The notes under the pieces were generated by a model. The model did no database searches. It was not told the DNA's origin and worked only from the letters and a program-made list of their open reading frames with translations. 64,000 nucleotides of DNA from positions 223,498 through 287,497 of the forward strand of contig VTPC01090611.1 in NCBI GenBank assembly GCA_011009095.1, written 5' to 3'. Made by a program: the position numbers and the translations under genes. This document shows, in pieces, positions 50,001 through 53,952 of this stretch (positions are counted from its first letter, which is position 1; every line of letters starts with the position of its first letter). The DNA is from Ignelater luminosus (taxonomy: Eukaryota; Arthropoda; Insecta; Coleoptera; Elateridae).

Positions 50001-50049
50001 ACCCTCCCAAAAAGTCGTTGCGGTTGTCTACTGGCGGTGCTTGTTCCAT
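2323..50049 (-). CDS. Axonemal outer-arm beta-type dynein heavy chain, 28 exons, 3' end beyond window
   Basis: Force-generating heavy chain of the ciliary/flagellar outer dynein arm: an AAA+ ATPase that walks on the adjacent doublet microtubule. Joined exons: 50049-49818, 41612-41494, 41435-41102, 41037-40676, 40621-40106, 35219-35109, 34672-34518, 34460-34265, 34205-33950, 33590-33230, 28796-27587, 23874-23602, 23253-22411, 22355-21807, 17614-17480, 17425-17163, 12795-12594, 12542-12318, 12264-11777, 11721-11439, 11318-11145, 7886-7167, 7114-6753, 6692-6107, 3717-3094, 3042-2746, 2682-2513, 2461-2323. All phases agree (3,395 codons). Domains by residue: tail 1 to about 1280; linker about 1285-1810; AAA1 P-loop GPAGTGKT about 1851-1858; AAA2 GNAGTGKT about 2132-2139; AAA3 GNAGVGKT about 2459-2466; AAA4 GVGGSGKQS about 2806-2814; stalk and microtubule-binding domain about 2990-3349. 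Family members are about 4,500 residues, so roughly a quarter is missing beyond base 1. The match is to the DNAH9/11/17, sea urchin beta, Dhc93AB/kl-5 group; which insect paralogue it is cannot be decided here. No inactivating change seen. Confidence 0.96.
2513..2682 (-). CDS. Dynein exon 27: stalk CC2
   Basis: 170 nt. [56 protein letters not shown], the standard CC2 end. Ends in the first two bases of an Asn codon before GTAAAT; the third base comes from exon 28. Confidence 0.96.
2746..3042 (-). CDS. Dynein exon 26: microtubule-binding domain and CC2
   Basis: 297 nt. [40 protein letters not shown] and [20 protein letters not shown] complete the globular microtubule-binding domain; [20 protein letters not shown] starts the returning coiled coil. 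Ends RKVA before GTAAGT. Confidence 0.97.
3094..3717 (-). CDS. Dynein exon 25: stalk coiled coil CC1
   Basis: 624 nt, 208 codons. [40 protein letters not shown], then a long heptad-rich helix ([60 protein letters not shown]) that forms the outgoing strand of the stalk. [20 protein letters not shown] and [12 protein letters not shown] begin the microtubule-binding tip. Ends before GTTAGG. Confidence 0.97.
3718..6106 (-). other. Dynein intron 24 (2.4 kb) with dispersed repeat monomer
   Basis: No exon-like sequence. About 4667-4760 reads ATATCTCAGGAACGG, TATCGAGG, ACTTGG, GGCTTTCAAGAGACC, which matches the monomer of the degenerate tandem array at 30.7-31.2 kb. A short (CTACAT)3 run lies at 5427-5444. 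The rest is AT-rich and unremarkable. Confidence 0.55.
6107..6692 (-). CDS. Dynein exon 24: AAA4
   Basis: 586 nt. [20 protein letters not shown] then [25 protein letters not shown] is the AAA4 P-loop. [18 protein letters not shown] carries the Walker B region, [20 protein letters not shown] and [20 protein letters not shown] follow, then [20 protein letters not shown]. Ends LEVLP before GTAAGT. Confidence 0.97.
6753..7114 (-). CDS. Dynein exon 23: AAA3-AAA4
   Basis: 362 nt. [71 protein letters not shown]. The beta-chain counterparts are WDLIRLYLHESNRVYRDKM and [12 protein letters not shown]. Ends AG before GTAATA; the split Arg is completed by exon 24. Confidence 0.96.
7167..7886 (-). CDS. 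Dynein exon 22: AAA3
   Basis: 720 nt, 240 codons. [15 protein letters not shown] then [26 protein letters not shown] is the AAA3 P-loop, a regulatory nucleotide site. [20 protein letters not shown] is Walker [21 protein letters not shown] and [20 protein letters not shown] follow. Ends CAG before GTAACT. Entered from a 3.3 kb intron carrying a mariner remnant. Confidence 0.97.
8412..8433. repeat. Short inverted repeat, 9-bp perfect arms
   Basis: GCATAAATT, a 4-base GATT spacer, then AATTTATGC. It lies within intron 21, with no promoter or gene beside it. Such AT-rich palindromes arise easily by chance in this composition. Confidence 0.5.
9374..10008 (+). mobile_element. Internally deleted mariner element with intact TIRs
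   Basis: Terminal inverted repeats of about 28-30 bp: left CGAGATATGATCAAAATATA (from 9376), right reverse complement TGAGATATGATCAAAATCTA (to 10006), with a TA at each outer edge (9374-9375 and 10007-10008), the mariner target duplication. Inside, an ORF begins [13 protein letters not shown] at 9557, the usual mariner transposase N-terminus. It jumps straight to [20 protein letters not shown] and [13 protein letters not shown], so most of the DNA-binding and early catalytic region is deleted. A later frame continues [12 protein letters not shown] and [11 protein letters not shown], the usual C-terminus. About 630 bp against about 1.3 kb for a full element. Cannot code for transposase. Confidence 0.9.
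11145..11318 (-). CDS. Dynein exon 21: approach to AAA3
   Basis: 174 nt, 58 codons. [36 protein letters not shown] and LDPDMPLQ before GTAAGA. Matches FSKWWLTEFKTVKFP and GTIFDYYIDPETK. Found by splice sites plus family similarity. Confidence 0.95.
11439..11721 (-). CDS. Dynein exon 20: AAA2-AAA3 region
   Basis: 283 nt. [55 protein letters not shown] and [13 protein letters not shown] before GTATAC. Matches LTILFDKYLPTCL and FAAIWAFGGAM of DNAH9. Phase 0 end, followed by a 120-bp intron, the only one of intermediate size below 300 bp. Confidence 0.96.
11777..12264 (-). CDS. Dynein exon 19: AAA2
   Basis: 488 nt. [20 protein letters not shown], then [20 protein letters not shown] (about residues 2132-2139) is the AAA2 P-loop, generally a structural nucleotide site. 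[32 protein letters not shown] (Walker B region) and [19 protein letters not shown] are near-identical to other axonemal chains. Ends in a split Pro codon before GTAAGA. Confidence 0.97.
12265..12317 (-). other. 53-nt intron with apparent GC-AG boundaries
   Basis: Sequence between exons 18 and 19 begins GCACTTCTG and ends in a T-run plus TAG; a branch-like TGCTGAA lies about 15-20 nt before the acceptor. Removing it restores the gap-free family reading [18 protein letters not shown]. Length 53 falls in the compact class of this gene (51-64 nt). No GT occurs in a position that keeps the frame and the conserved residues; the only nearby GT sits 11 nt before the AG. GC donors usually read GCAAGT, so this one is weak. 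Confidence 0.75.
12318..12542 (-). CDS. Dynein exon 18: AAA1-AAA2 connector
   Basis: 225 nt, 75 codons. [38 protein letters not shown], ending QPEDNFILK. Family alignment (FVLK then VVQLEEL) puts the exon end at AAG, where the genome reads GCACTT in place of a GT donor. The open frame runs on about 12 codons past it but loses similarity at once, so I place the end here and call the intron GC-AG. Confidence 0.9.
12594..12795 (-). CDS. Dynein exon 17: AAA1 C-terminal part
   Basis: 202 nt. [20 protein letters not shown], then [20 protein letters not shown] and GSLK before GTGATA. Conserved AAA1 small-domain sequence, almost identical to DNAH9. Phase 0 end; a 51-bp intron follows. Confidence 0.97.
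13581..14012 (-). mobile_element. Penelope-like element reverse-transcriptase fragment
   Basis: A 143-codon frame reads [15 protein letters not shown], then [20 protein letters not shown] and SIIA. This resembles the Penelope-like RT block (PRIYGLPKIHK, VPLRPIVS, then a serine/isoleucine stretch) and lies in the expected order after a TRMDTLL-like segment. Only a short part of the RT is present and the rest of the frame is not recognisable, so this is a broken fossil. Other non-LTR RTs share weak versions of this motif, hence the moderate confidence. Confidence 0.5.
14537..14775. repeat. Dispersed repeat, copy 1 of a direct pair
   Basis: Shares with 15620-15825, in the same order and orientation: TGATAGC-CAATAT, TTGCACAAACTAACGATTT, GCTA-GAATTTAA-AACTTATTAT, GGACCTAA, and a CACCCTGTATA-like end (ACCCTGTATAA here). 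Reads like a small non-autonomous element or the end of a larger one. Confidence 0.6.
14966..15188. repeat. 59-bp minisatellite, about 3.7 copies
   Basis: Units start at GACAGGTG-type strings with CAGGTG at 14968, 15013, 15071 and 15130 (spacings 45, 58, 59). Each unit carries GAGAGTGTTG-AA and ends near GCTTGGG. The first unit is short by about 14 bases. The minus-strand 129-codon open frame over this region is a by-product of the repeat and not a gene. Confidence 0.85.
15270..15620. other. GC-richer stretch beside minisatellite
   Basis: From about 15275 to 15420 the sequence is clearly richer in G and C than its surroundings (CACGCGCGCGAGG, GACGTGGGACGG, CTCGAGGCCGGAAG). No coding frame, tRNA or known element recognised. 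It may be the body of a transposon bracketed by the two repeats, or unrelated inserted DNA. Confidence 0.4.
15620..15825. repeat. Dispersed repeat, copy 2 of a direct pair
   Basis: Diverged second copy of 14537-14775, with shared blocks in the same order and a decayed end CACCTTGTGTA. The two copies bracket about 0.85 kb that includes the 59-bp minisatellite and a GC-richer stretch. Confidence 0.6.
17163..17425 (-). CDS. Dynein exon 16: AAA1 Walker B and sensor I
   Basis: 263 nt. [20 protein letters not shown] followed by [20 protein letters not shown] is the Walker B, with the acidic pair near residues 1903-1904. [19 protein letters not shown] is the sensor I loop region. Ends mid-Arg (AG before GTATTT), completed by exon 17 across a 4.4 kb intron. 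Confidence 0.97.
17480..17614 (-). CDS. Dynein exon 15: AAA1 P-loop
   Basis: 135 nt. [20 protein letters not shown] then [28 protein letters not shown] is the Walker A motif of AAA1, the main ATP-hydrolysis site that drives motility; the lysine is about residue 1857. Ends GAT TAC AAA before GTACTA, phase 0. Confidence 0.97.
17615..21806 (-). other. Dynein intron 14 (4.2 kb), content unexplained
   Basis: No transposase, reverse transcriptase or exon-like sequence recognised. It contains a 105-codon plus frame (19209-19526) overlapped by a 78-codon minus frame (19247-19483); neither resembles a protein I know. The sequence from about 18.3 to 21.2 kb has fewer A/T homopolymer runs than the neighbouring introns, which hints at old inserted DNA. 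Confidence 0.4.
21807..22355 (-). CDS. Dynein exon 14: end of linker, entry to AAA1
   Basis: 549 nt. [51 protein letters not shown], and the near-invariant [19 protein letters not shown] with [10 protein letters not shown] that leads into AAA1. Ends CAG before GTAAAG, phase 0. The following intron is 4.2 kb. Confidence 0.97.
22411..23253 (-). CDS. Dynein exon 13: linker
   Basis: 843 nt, 281 codons, phase 0 to 0. Begins [15 protein letters not shown]; includes the conserved [43 protein letters not shown] and [20 protein letters not shown] blocks of the linker, and ends CDCTGA before GTATGT. Spliced to exon 14 it yields CDCTGAVEVWLN, which matches CDCSGQVEIWLN. Confidence 0.97.
23439..23468 (-). 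other. Candidate in-frame microexon (30 nt) in linker intron
   Basis: Bounded by a pyrimidine-rich CTCTGTTACAG acceptor and a consensus GTAAGT donor. It is exactly ten codons ([10 protein letters not shown]), phase 0 to 0, so inclusion would insert ten residues without a frame change. Joining exon 12 directly to exon 13 already aligns gap-free with DNAH9 at this point ([16 protein letters not shown] against MQATGVSFTMDQDTTL). If real it is therefore an optional cassette; it may also be chance. Confidence 0.3.
23602..23874 (-). CDS. Dynein exon 12: linker
   Basis: 273 nt, 91 codons. [20 protein letters not shown], then [15 protein letters not shown] and [19 protein letters not shown] before [15 protein letters not shown] is a signature of the DHC_N2 linker. 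The 348-bp intron that follows holds a candidate 30-nt microexon. Confidence 0.96.
23875..27586 (-). other. Dynein intron 11 (3.7 kb)
   Basis: Apart from the GA microsatellite, 25,500-26,620 differs in texture from its flanks, with many AAG/GAA/CCA codon-like words, and includes a basic 75-codon plus frame (26383-26610, [20 protein letters not shown]). It may be an unidentified element remnant. Nothing else recognised. Confidence 0.4.
26035..26080. repeat. (GA)23 microsatellite
   Basis: Uninterrupted GA dinucleotides, 46 bp, in intron 11. Likely polymorphic in length. On the transcribed (minus) strand it reads as a CT tract, which could mimic a polypyrimidine tract, but no AG-bounded exon follows. 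Confidence 0.97.
27587..28796 (-). CDS. Dynein exon 11: end of tail, start of linker
   Basis: Largest exon, 1,210 nt. It opens [20 protein letters not shown] and carries the highly conserved beta-chain blocks [40 protein letters not shown] and [20 protein letters not shown]. It spans the end of DHC_N1 and enters the DHC_N2 linker, the lever that swings during the power stroke. Ends AAG before GTAAGA, phase 0. Confidence 0.97.
30728..31210. repeat. Degenerate tandem repeat, about five units of ~105 bp
   Basis: Recurring order ATATCT-A-AAAC-GATAG, GAGATGGAA-TTGG, TTGCTACTGGTAGG, ATGGCTTTCAAG. Unit starts near 30728, 30822, 30938, 31041 and 31150 (spacings 94, 116, 103, 109). The best pair (30814-30890 and 31033-31110) shares most bases. 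Single copies of the same monomer appear near 4667-4760 and 10150-10260. Confidence 0.65.
31636..32749 (+). mobile_element. Mariner/Tc1-family transposon, near full length but decayed
   Basis: Ends form inverted repeats: left AGTAATACCACAAGTTAT from 31637, right reverse complement AGTAGTACCACAAGTTCT to 32748. Between them: [20 protein letters not shown] from 31769 (helix-turn-helix part), [13 protein letters not shown], then [16 protein letters not shown] around 32190 (first catalytic Asp) and DLNLLDYDL around 32450 (third acidic box), and a C-terminal [17 protein letters not shown]. The second catalytic box is not readable. Multiple stops and frame changes make it inactive. The ITDEK/PDLNPLDY pattern resembles the mori/maT-type mariners, but the clade is a guess. 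Confidence 0.85.
33230..33590 (-). CDS. Dynein exon 10: tail
   Basis: 361 nt starting [13 protein letters not shown]; includes [13 protein letters not shown] (family: IFKTKDGKRESLL) and [12 protein letters not shown]. Ends TGT AG before GTAAGT; joined to exon 11 it gives [11 protein letters not shown], matching IECSLKYLLEN. The downstream intron (4.4 kb) carries a mariner-type element. Confidence 0.93.
33591..33949 (-). other. Dynein intron 9 (359 bp)
   Basis: AT-rich, bounded by GTAAAT and CATTTAG. Nothing else seen in it. Confidence 0.8.
33950..34205 (-). CDS. Dynein exon 9: tail
   Basis: 256 nt: [20 protein letters not shown] to [10 protein letters not shown], phase 1 end before GTAAATT. 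Corresponds to ISVLKEMSYLEPREMKHMPE and ETLNWKTEG of DNAH9, with the conserved [13 protein letters not shown] helix. Confidence 0.93.
34265..34460 (-). CDS. Dynein exon 8: tail
   Basis: 196 nt after acceptor ACTTTCAG; reads [20 protein letters not shown] to CLIKRNV and NFNTE before GTATAC. It carries the [12 protein letters not shown] block, equal to TRLYEDW of DNAH9. The 57-bp and 59-bp introns on either side fit the compact intron class of this gene. Confidence 0.87.
34518..34672 (-). CDS. Dynein exon 7: tail
   Basis: 155 nt. [15 protein letters not shown], then [20 protein letters not shown], matching the conserved N-MP-VAGGLRWA-LR-RI block. Ends in CAT CC before GTATAC; the split Pro codon is completed by exon 8, giving QHP. 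The frame stays open a little past the donor, so splicing and not the open frame sets the end. Confidence 0.9.
34673..35108 (-). other. Dynein intron 6 (436 bp)
   Basis: Bounded by GTAAGC and TTTTTCAG. Contains TATACAGGGCG at about 34759-34769, one of the repeat-end strings found across the window; otherwise unremarkable. Confidence 0.8.
35109..35219 (-). CDS. Dynein exon 6: tail
   Basis: 111 nt, 37 codons, phase 0 to 0: [18 protein letters not shown] to [10 protein letters not shown]. It matches LLDIAGNLLERPLV of DNAH9. Recognised from splice sites (TTTTAG acceptor, GGAG|GTAAGC donor) and family similarity, since it is too short to stand out as an open frame. Confidence 0.9.
35220..40105 (-). 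other. Dynein intron 5 (4.9 kb)
   Basis: Carries the LINE. At 36192-36346 three degenerate ~42-bp units start CTATGGTGGCT, CTATGGTAGGT and CTGTGGTGGCT, each followed by ATCG and GTC-A-CAC. 38,600-40,100 contains mixed-composition DNA that may be further element debris; no frame recognised. Confidence 0.5.
36540..38571 (+). mobile_element. 5'-truncated RTE-like LINE (endonuclease end plus reverse transcriptase)
   Basis: Begins inside the end of the apurinic-type endonuclease ([13 protein letters not shown]). The linker before RT follows: the frame at 36865 reads [40 protein letters not shown] and [20 protein letters not shown] (family: DKAPGPDGIPAEMLK). Then IAFDSVEWAKL-like, [20 protein letters not shown] (family FKYLG), [14 protein letters not shown]-type and [13 protein letters not shown] blocks, and a Gly/Arg-rich tail. 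It ends in AAGTAAGTAAGT at about 38559-38571, the short tandem 3' tail typical of RTE-clade elements. Several frameshifts and stops; inactive. Inserted antisense to the dynein gene in intron 5. Confidence 0.88.
40106..40621 (-). CDS. Dynein exon 5: tail (DHC_N1)
   Basis: 516 nt (172 codons), phase 0 to 0. Begins [18 protein letters not shown] and ends CCNLDSIFK. Carries [15 protein letters not shown], the counterpart of the beta-chain VEFSGVRG block. Follows exon 4 after a 54-bp intron; the next intron (4.9 kb) holds a LINE. Confidence 0.94.
40676..41037 (-). CDS. Dynein exon 4: tail (DHC_N1)
   Basis: 362 nt. Reads [19 protein letters not shown], then [15 protein letters not shown] and ICNLLIHQ. 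These are hallmark blocks of the DHC_N1 tail domain, which dimerises heavy chains and binds intermediate chains. Ends CAG before GTAAGT-type donor, phase 0. Confidence 0.95.
41102..41435 (-). CDS. Dynein exon 3: N-terminal tail
   Basis: 334 nt, starts [16 protein letters not shown] and continues to [13 protein letters not shown] (phase 1 end). Corresponds to the beta-chain VLVPVLAN...W region followed by the KGKTLLPLP block, here [16 protein letters not shown]. Flanked by a 58-bp and a 64-bp intron. Confidence 0.93.
41494..41612 (-). CDS. Dynein exon 2: N-terminal tail
   Basis: Begins after acceptor TGTTAAAG and completes a Gly codon with exon 1, giving KTKG then [13 protein letters not shown], which matches the beta-chain K-AVYFVKK region. 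Ends DQLASLVDE before GTGAAA (phase 0). 119 nt. Separated from exon 1 by the largest intron in the window, 8.2 kb. Confidence 0.85.
41899..42226. mobile_element. Possible MITE, about 330 bp
   Basis: Outer ends look inversely related: left TACCACATATAGTGGATGTT with GGACGTTC, right reverse complement TATCCCATAAAGCACTGCAC with AGACGTCC. GACGTCTA-type words recur inside. The arms match only partly and no clear target duplication is seen. Confidence 0.3.
43775..43850 (-). repeat. Dispersed repeat shared with 46200-46260
   Basis: Minus strand reads GGGAAATGAGTCAAATCAAT then GGGCGGCAGTGATGG; the plus strand at 46214-46252 reads GGGAAATAAGTCAAATTCAA then TGGGCGCCAGCAATGAT. Two diverged, oppositely oriented copies 2.4 kb apart. 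Part of an interspersed family I cannot name. Confidence 0.5.
46200..46260 (+). repeat. Dispersed repeat, partner of 43775-43850
   Basis: See the partner copy. The common core is GGGAAAT-AGTCAAAT-CAATGGGCG-CAG-ATGAT. No coding capacity. Confidence 0.5.
47880..48060 (-). mobile_element. Possible LINE remnant
   Basis: Minus strand contains [26 protein letters not shown] followed by a short acidic or polar stretch is a common block after the RT catalytic region of animal LINEs. Only this block is recognisable, so this could be chance. Confidence 0.3.
48190..48275 (+). ncRNA. tRNA-like sequence, probable SINE head or tRNA pseudogene
   Basis: Contains an A-box-like TAGTCTGGTTGG (48204-48215) and a B-box-like GTTCGAGTCC (48250-48259), spaced about as in a tRNA gene. 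A closed acceptor stem is not evident, so a working tRNA is unlikely. A (TAA)n run precedes it at 48158-48188. Fits the 5' head of a tRNA-derived SINE lying in dynein intron 1. Confidence 0.4.
49818..50049 (-). CDS. Dynein exon 1: N-terminus of tail
   Basis: Codes residues 1-77 plus one base (phase 1). The start ATG at 50049-50047 is chosen because the distance from it to the conserved [17 protein letters not shown] block equals that in the sea urchin beta chain as I recall it. The exon ends AAA ACA AAA G before GTAACA. Directly upstream of the ATG lies a good acceptor (polypyrimidine, CAG at about 50056-50058, then ATCACAATG), so the transcript probably has an untranslated exon farther upstream. 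This short N-terminal module ([20 protein letters not shown]) belongs to the outer-arm beta group. Confidence 0.88.
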
Positions 50050-50537
50050 TGTGATCTGAAAATAAATAAAACTTGCAATTAAAGTCTTGTATAAGCAATA
50101 GATTACTTTTTCAATTTGTTATTTATTCTACTCTAGTTTCTAAAGAGTTGTAATACAGTATTAGATTTCTTTGCATTTGTTAAACAATGAAGACGTAGCC
50201 TAAGTACTCCAAAATATTTATAAAAGTGAATGACATCTGCTTTTCAGTGAAGATCTACTAGGCTAATATATTATTGATTTATATTTATTCATATTCATAA
50301 AAAATATGCCTGTTTCATTTCTTAATTTAGCTACGTCTATTAATTGTTTTCATAGAATGTTGGACTATAAAAATTAGTGAGTTGAAACGTTTCTGCGAAA
50401 TAAGCCAAGATTCTCTGTTCGGTTGCTAAATGAAATATCAACTATAAATGTTGTTTCTAAAGTCTAAGTCAACTTTTTTCAAAGGCGGAATCAGAGACTG
50501 GAAACTCATGTTTTATAAACAGTGAAATAAGATTTGT

Positions 50538-50620
50538 ATTCAGATTTACTTACAGTGTAGTACGCCAGCCGTTCCTACAATAGTTCAACGGGAAGGTAAA
50601 CAAAATTAACAAATTTCTTT
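50538..50620 (-). promoter_or_regulatory. Candidate 5' untranslated exon donor
   Basis: A consensus donor CACT|GTAAGTAAA lies on the minus strand at 50554/50553, 0.5 kb upstream of the acceptor just before the start codon. It could end an untranslated first exon. No TATA box, initiator or start site can be assigned. Purely a splice-signal inference. Confidence 0.25.
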
Positions 50621-53600
50621 GTTGGAATGGCCTAATCTTCGAGCATATGAAAATTAACTAACGATTCTATTGAATGCTTGATAGATTTACGTAGTGTTAT
50701 CTTTGGGGGCTTATCGTTTTGGCAGGAGTTGAAAGCCTTGTTAGGTCATAGTTATGTGACAGAATAACTTTTGTAAATTTTGTAATTTTGGTAAATTAAT
50801 ATCGTGTATACAACTTTGTACTGTTGTGTGTTTTCAGCCTTTCATTACTTGGAAAAGCATAGCCCATTTTACTATAAATTTCAACAATCATTCATTCTAG
50901 GAACTTACAGCTGCAGTCTCCACGCCACTACTGAATAATTATTGGAACCAACGTAATCAGTCTAACGTTTGTTTAAATTTATATTTGTGAAGAATTACAT
51001 TCTTTGATTTACACTTTGTTTAGTTACTTTTAACTATTATTGATTCTAATGAAATTAATTTCGTAACTCCCCTGTTTTTCTATTGTCAGCAAACATTTTG
51101 TCAGCGGAGTTCTTGTTAGACTTTTCTTAATAAAATTAGTTCTTCGTCAAGATAATCTAAGATTCAAGTTCATATATCTAGGTCTTGGTTCAATTAGCTA
51201 AACTCTGTTGTTGCAAAAAGTTAATTATCACTTCTAAAGCACTATTTGAATTATTAGTACTTGGTCCTAGTACAAAATTGTTTAACTTCAGGATTAGTTC
51301 GTGTAAATCAAGTTGAAAGCTAAGTGTGACGATCTCTCTATAACCTAAATACTGTTCAGCTTATTGCTTCGGCTTAATTGCTCTTTGTGTTTTACTGTTT
51401 AAAGAAACGCAAGCCTTGTTTTTCTGCTATTGTTAAAAAGTACTCTGCTACAGTGACAAGTAAATCTTGTGATGGTCAAGGAAAGAAATGTAATTACACA
51501 CGGGGACGTCAAAACCTCTGTAAGCAAATTAGAGTCAAAATCCAAAAGAAATCTGAAATTTGTAAATTGGTAAGGCTGGATACCCATTGCATTGTAGGAC
51601 TGCCTTTAGGTTTGACTGTTTTGACTAGTTAACCTGACTTGCATATTCTGCGTAAATTACGAGTGTTATTTCATTTATAAAAACTTGACGTTGACTAAAA
51701 CCTATTCAATTTTGTTTCTTACAGTATAACTTTTTGTGTCTACTTCATCCTATATCTTTGTCCATAATGGTAGACACCAAAAAGTATGTAAGATTTTAAA
51801 TAAAACTTTGACATTCTGTATCTCGGAAATGTCAACCAAGGATTGTCTAGTTTATCATTTGTTACTTAATCTGAAAACATCCTGTAGATTATTATTGTAA
51901 GAAAATCTCAAGATATCCAAATAACTAAAAAACTCGCGTAGAAAGTTACGGAAAAAATAAAAATGTTCCACTGCGAATTTACGTTATTAAAATAATACCG
52001 CAAAATGTTTTTAGGAATGTAAACAGTATCAAATCACAGTTAATGCACAAATTCTTAATTTGGGAAACAAAAATGTGTAAATATTTGCTGTTTACAGAAT
52101 TTTCGTTTTACATTTTTAGATAATTGAAGAGTACAAAATCTAAATGTTATAAATCTAAAAAATTGGAAATACTGGATTAGATACCTTGAATTTCACAACT
52201 ACATTATACGTTTTGTAAACTAAAACAGAGGAAAATTATTTGAGTCACGTAGGACGATCATAAAATTCAGTTCAATATTGAGAATTATTTATTATCAAAT
52301 TAAATTATTGTCAAACTAGCGTTTGTTGTATGTAGTACACAATAAAACAACTAATTATGTATTTCAACCATGCATAAAACAGAAAATATTTGAAAATAAA
52401 AGAACCATATTGTACTGAAATCAATTTAAGTAAAATCAAACTACAAATTAAGTAGTCTACTAGTCAATAATTGTCGCAGACCCTCAAAAGCTTTCTGAAA
52501 ACAAAACCAAGCATAGAAAGCTTTTGCTTTAGTCACCTTGAGATGATTAAGAGAATCGCTACTAATAATATGAGCTACACTATGTTGGTTTTTCTTTGGG
52601 AATATTCCAAATTTTTCTATACTTTGCACACTAATAGCTATAAATCGAGTATGGTGAATGAAATCTGATATCTACATTTTCTACCAAAAGGTAAACTTGG
52701 CGTAGACTTGATCAAAAATAATTATTTTGAGAACAACGTAGCGATTTTTATTGAAATCAGCTTTATTCCTAGACCAGTTTATTGTTATAATAATAATAAT
52801 AATAAATTGAATGTACAAGATGTACAAGCTGTTTCATCTAAGATTAAAAAATGATTTAATATCCATAATGCAGGCTGTCTATAGACCCTTTATAGTAATA
52901 TTGATCTAACCAATTTGGGATTTTTATCTTTTTTAACAACGAAGATACGTGACCGGGACTGCTAACTTGGCACACTTTGTATATACGTCTGCTGTTTTGG
53001 TATTTACACAATCTAACCGCATACACATTTTAGAATCTGCTATTTTATTTTATTGTTAATTGCTAAAGATTATGTTAAAGCCTCTTTTTCTAGCTTAAAT
53101 TGGTCTTTTGCTTTGATTATCTTGGAAAAACAAACATATAATCTACCTTACCATTTTGGTAACTACAAAACAATTATTGGTACTTAAATTGGAATTCTTA
53201 AAAATGCGCTAAAGATTTCTTTTCGAGTTCCAGCTCTAATCTGGAGATGGGTGCGTCCAATCTGCTGCTGAAACTTGTAATCCACGGTACAACCAACCAG
53301 AACTTAAAAAAAAGTGACCAAGCAAGTTTAATCTAGATCTAGTTTAAAAGCTTATGAAACAACAGCAGACCAAGCTTGTCCAGACGATAAAAATAATTAC
53401 TGGTAAAATACTCAAAAGCAAAAGACGTTTCAAGAGTTGTTTTCGAAAGATCACCAAGTTAAAGCTGATAGTTTGTCTTTTTACACGTAGGGAATTTAAT
53501 AATAGTTAACAAGTAGTTTGTTGAGAAAATTCTTGCAATTTTCAATATGTCTTTGTTATTGGATGTATTATTATCAGACGAGCTTCAAAACTCTGAATAC

Positions 53601-53895
53601 TCCGGTTTATTTAAAGAAGGAAAAGTTTTTAGAATGATTAAGTTTTGACTTTCGAATTTCGACATTAGCATCACTGACAATAAACTTTGTCATTCAATTA
53701 GTGAGATTCTGAGTGTTTAACTTACGTAATAATTGTTTTCATTCCATTTTACCCTGGTCATTTAGATGTTTCTTTTGTTGTTCAAACTTGAAAAGCAATT
53801 TATTAACTAACTTATGGCAAATTCTTACAAAACATCAACTAGCAATTGAACTCTTTTAAAGAGTAAATATTATTCTCTATTTTAGTATACTTTTC

Positions 53896-53952
53896 CTATG
53901 TCAGTATTCTTTTTCTATGTCAGTATTCTTTTTCTATGTCAGTATTATTTTT
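53896..53952. repeat. 19-bp tandem repeat, three copies
   Basis: CTATGTCAGTATTCTTTTT repeated three times; the third copy has one C-to-A difference. A fourth, decayed unit (TTCAGCATTCTTTT) follows. Confidence 0.9.
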
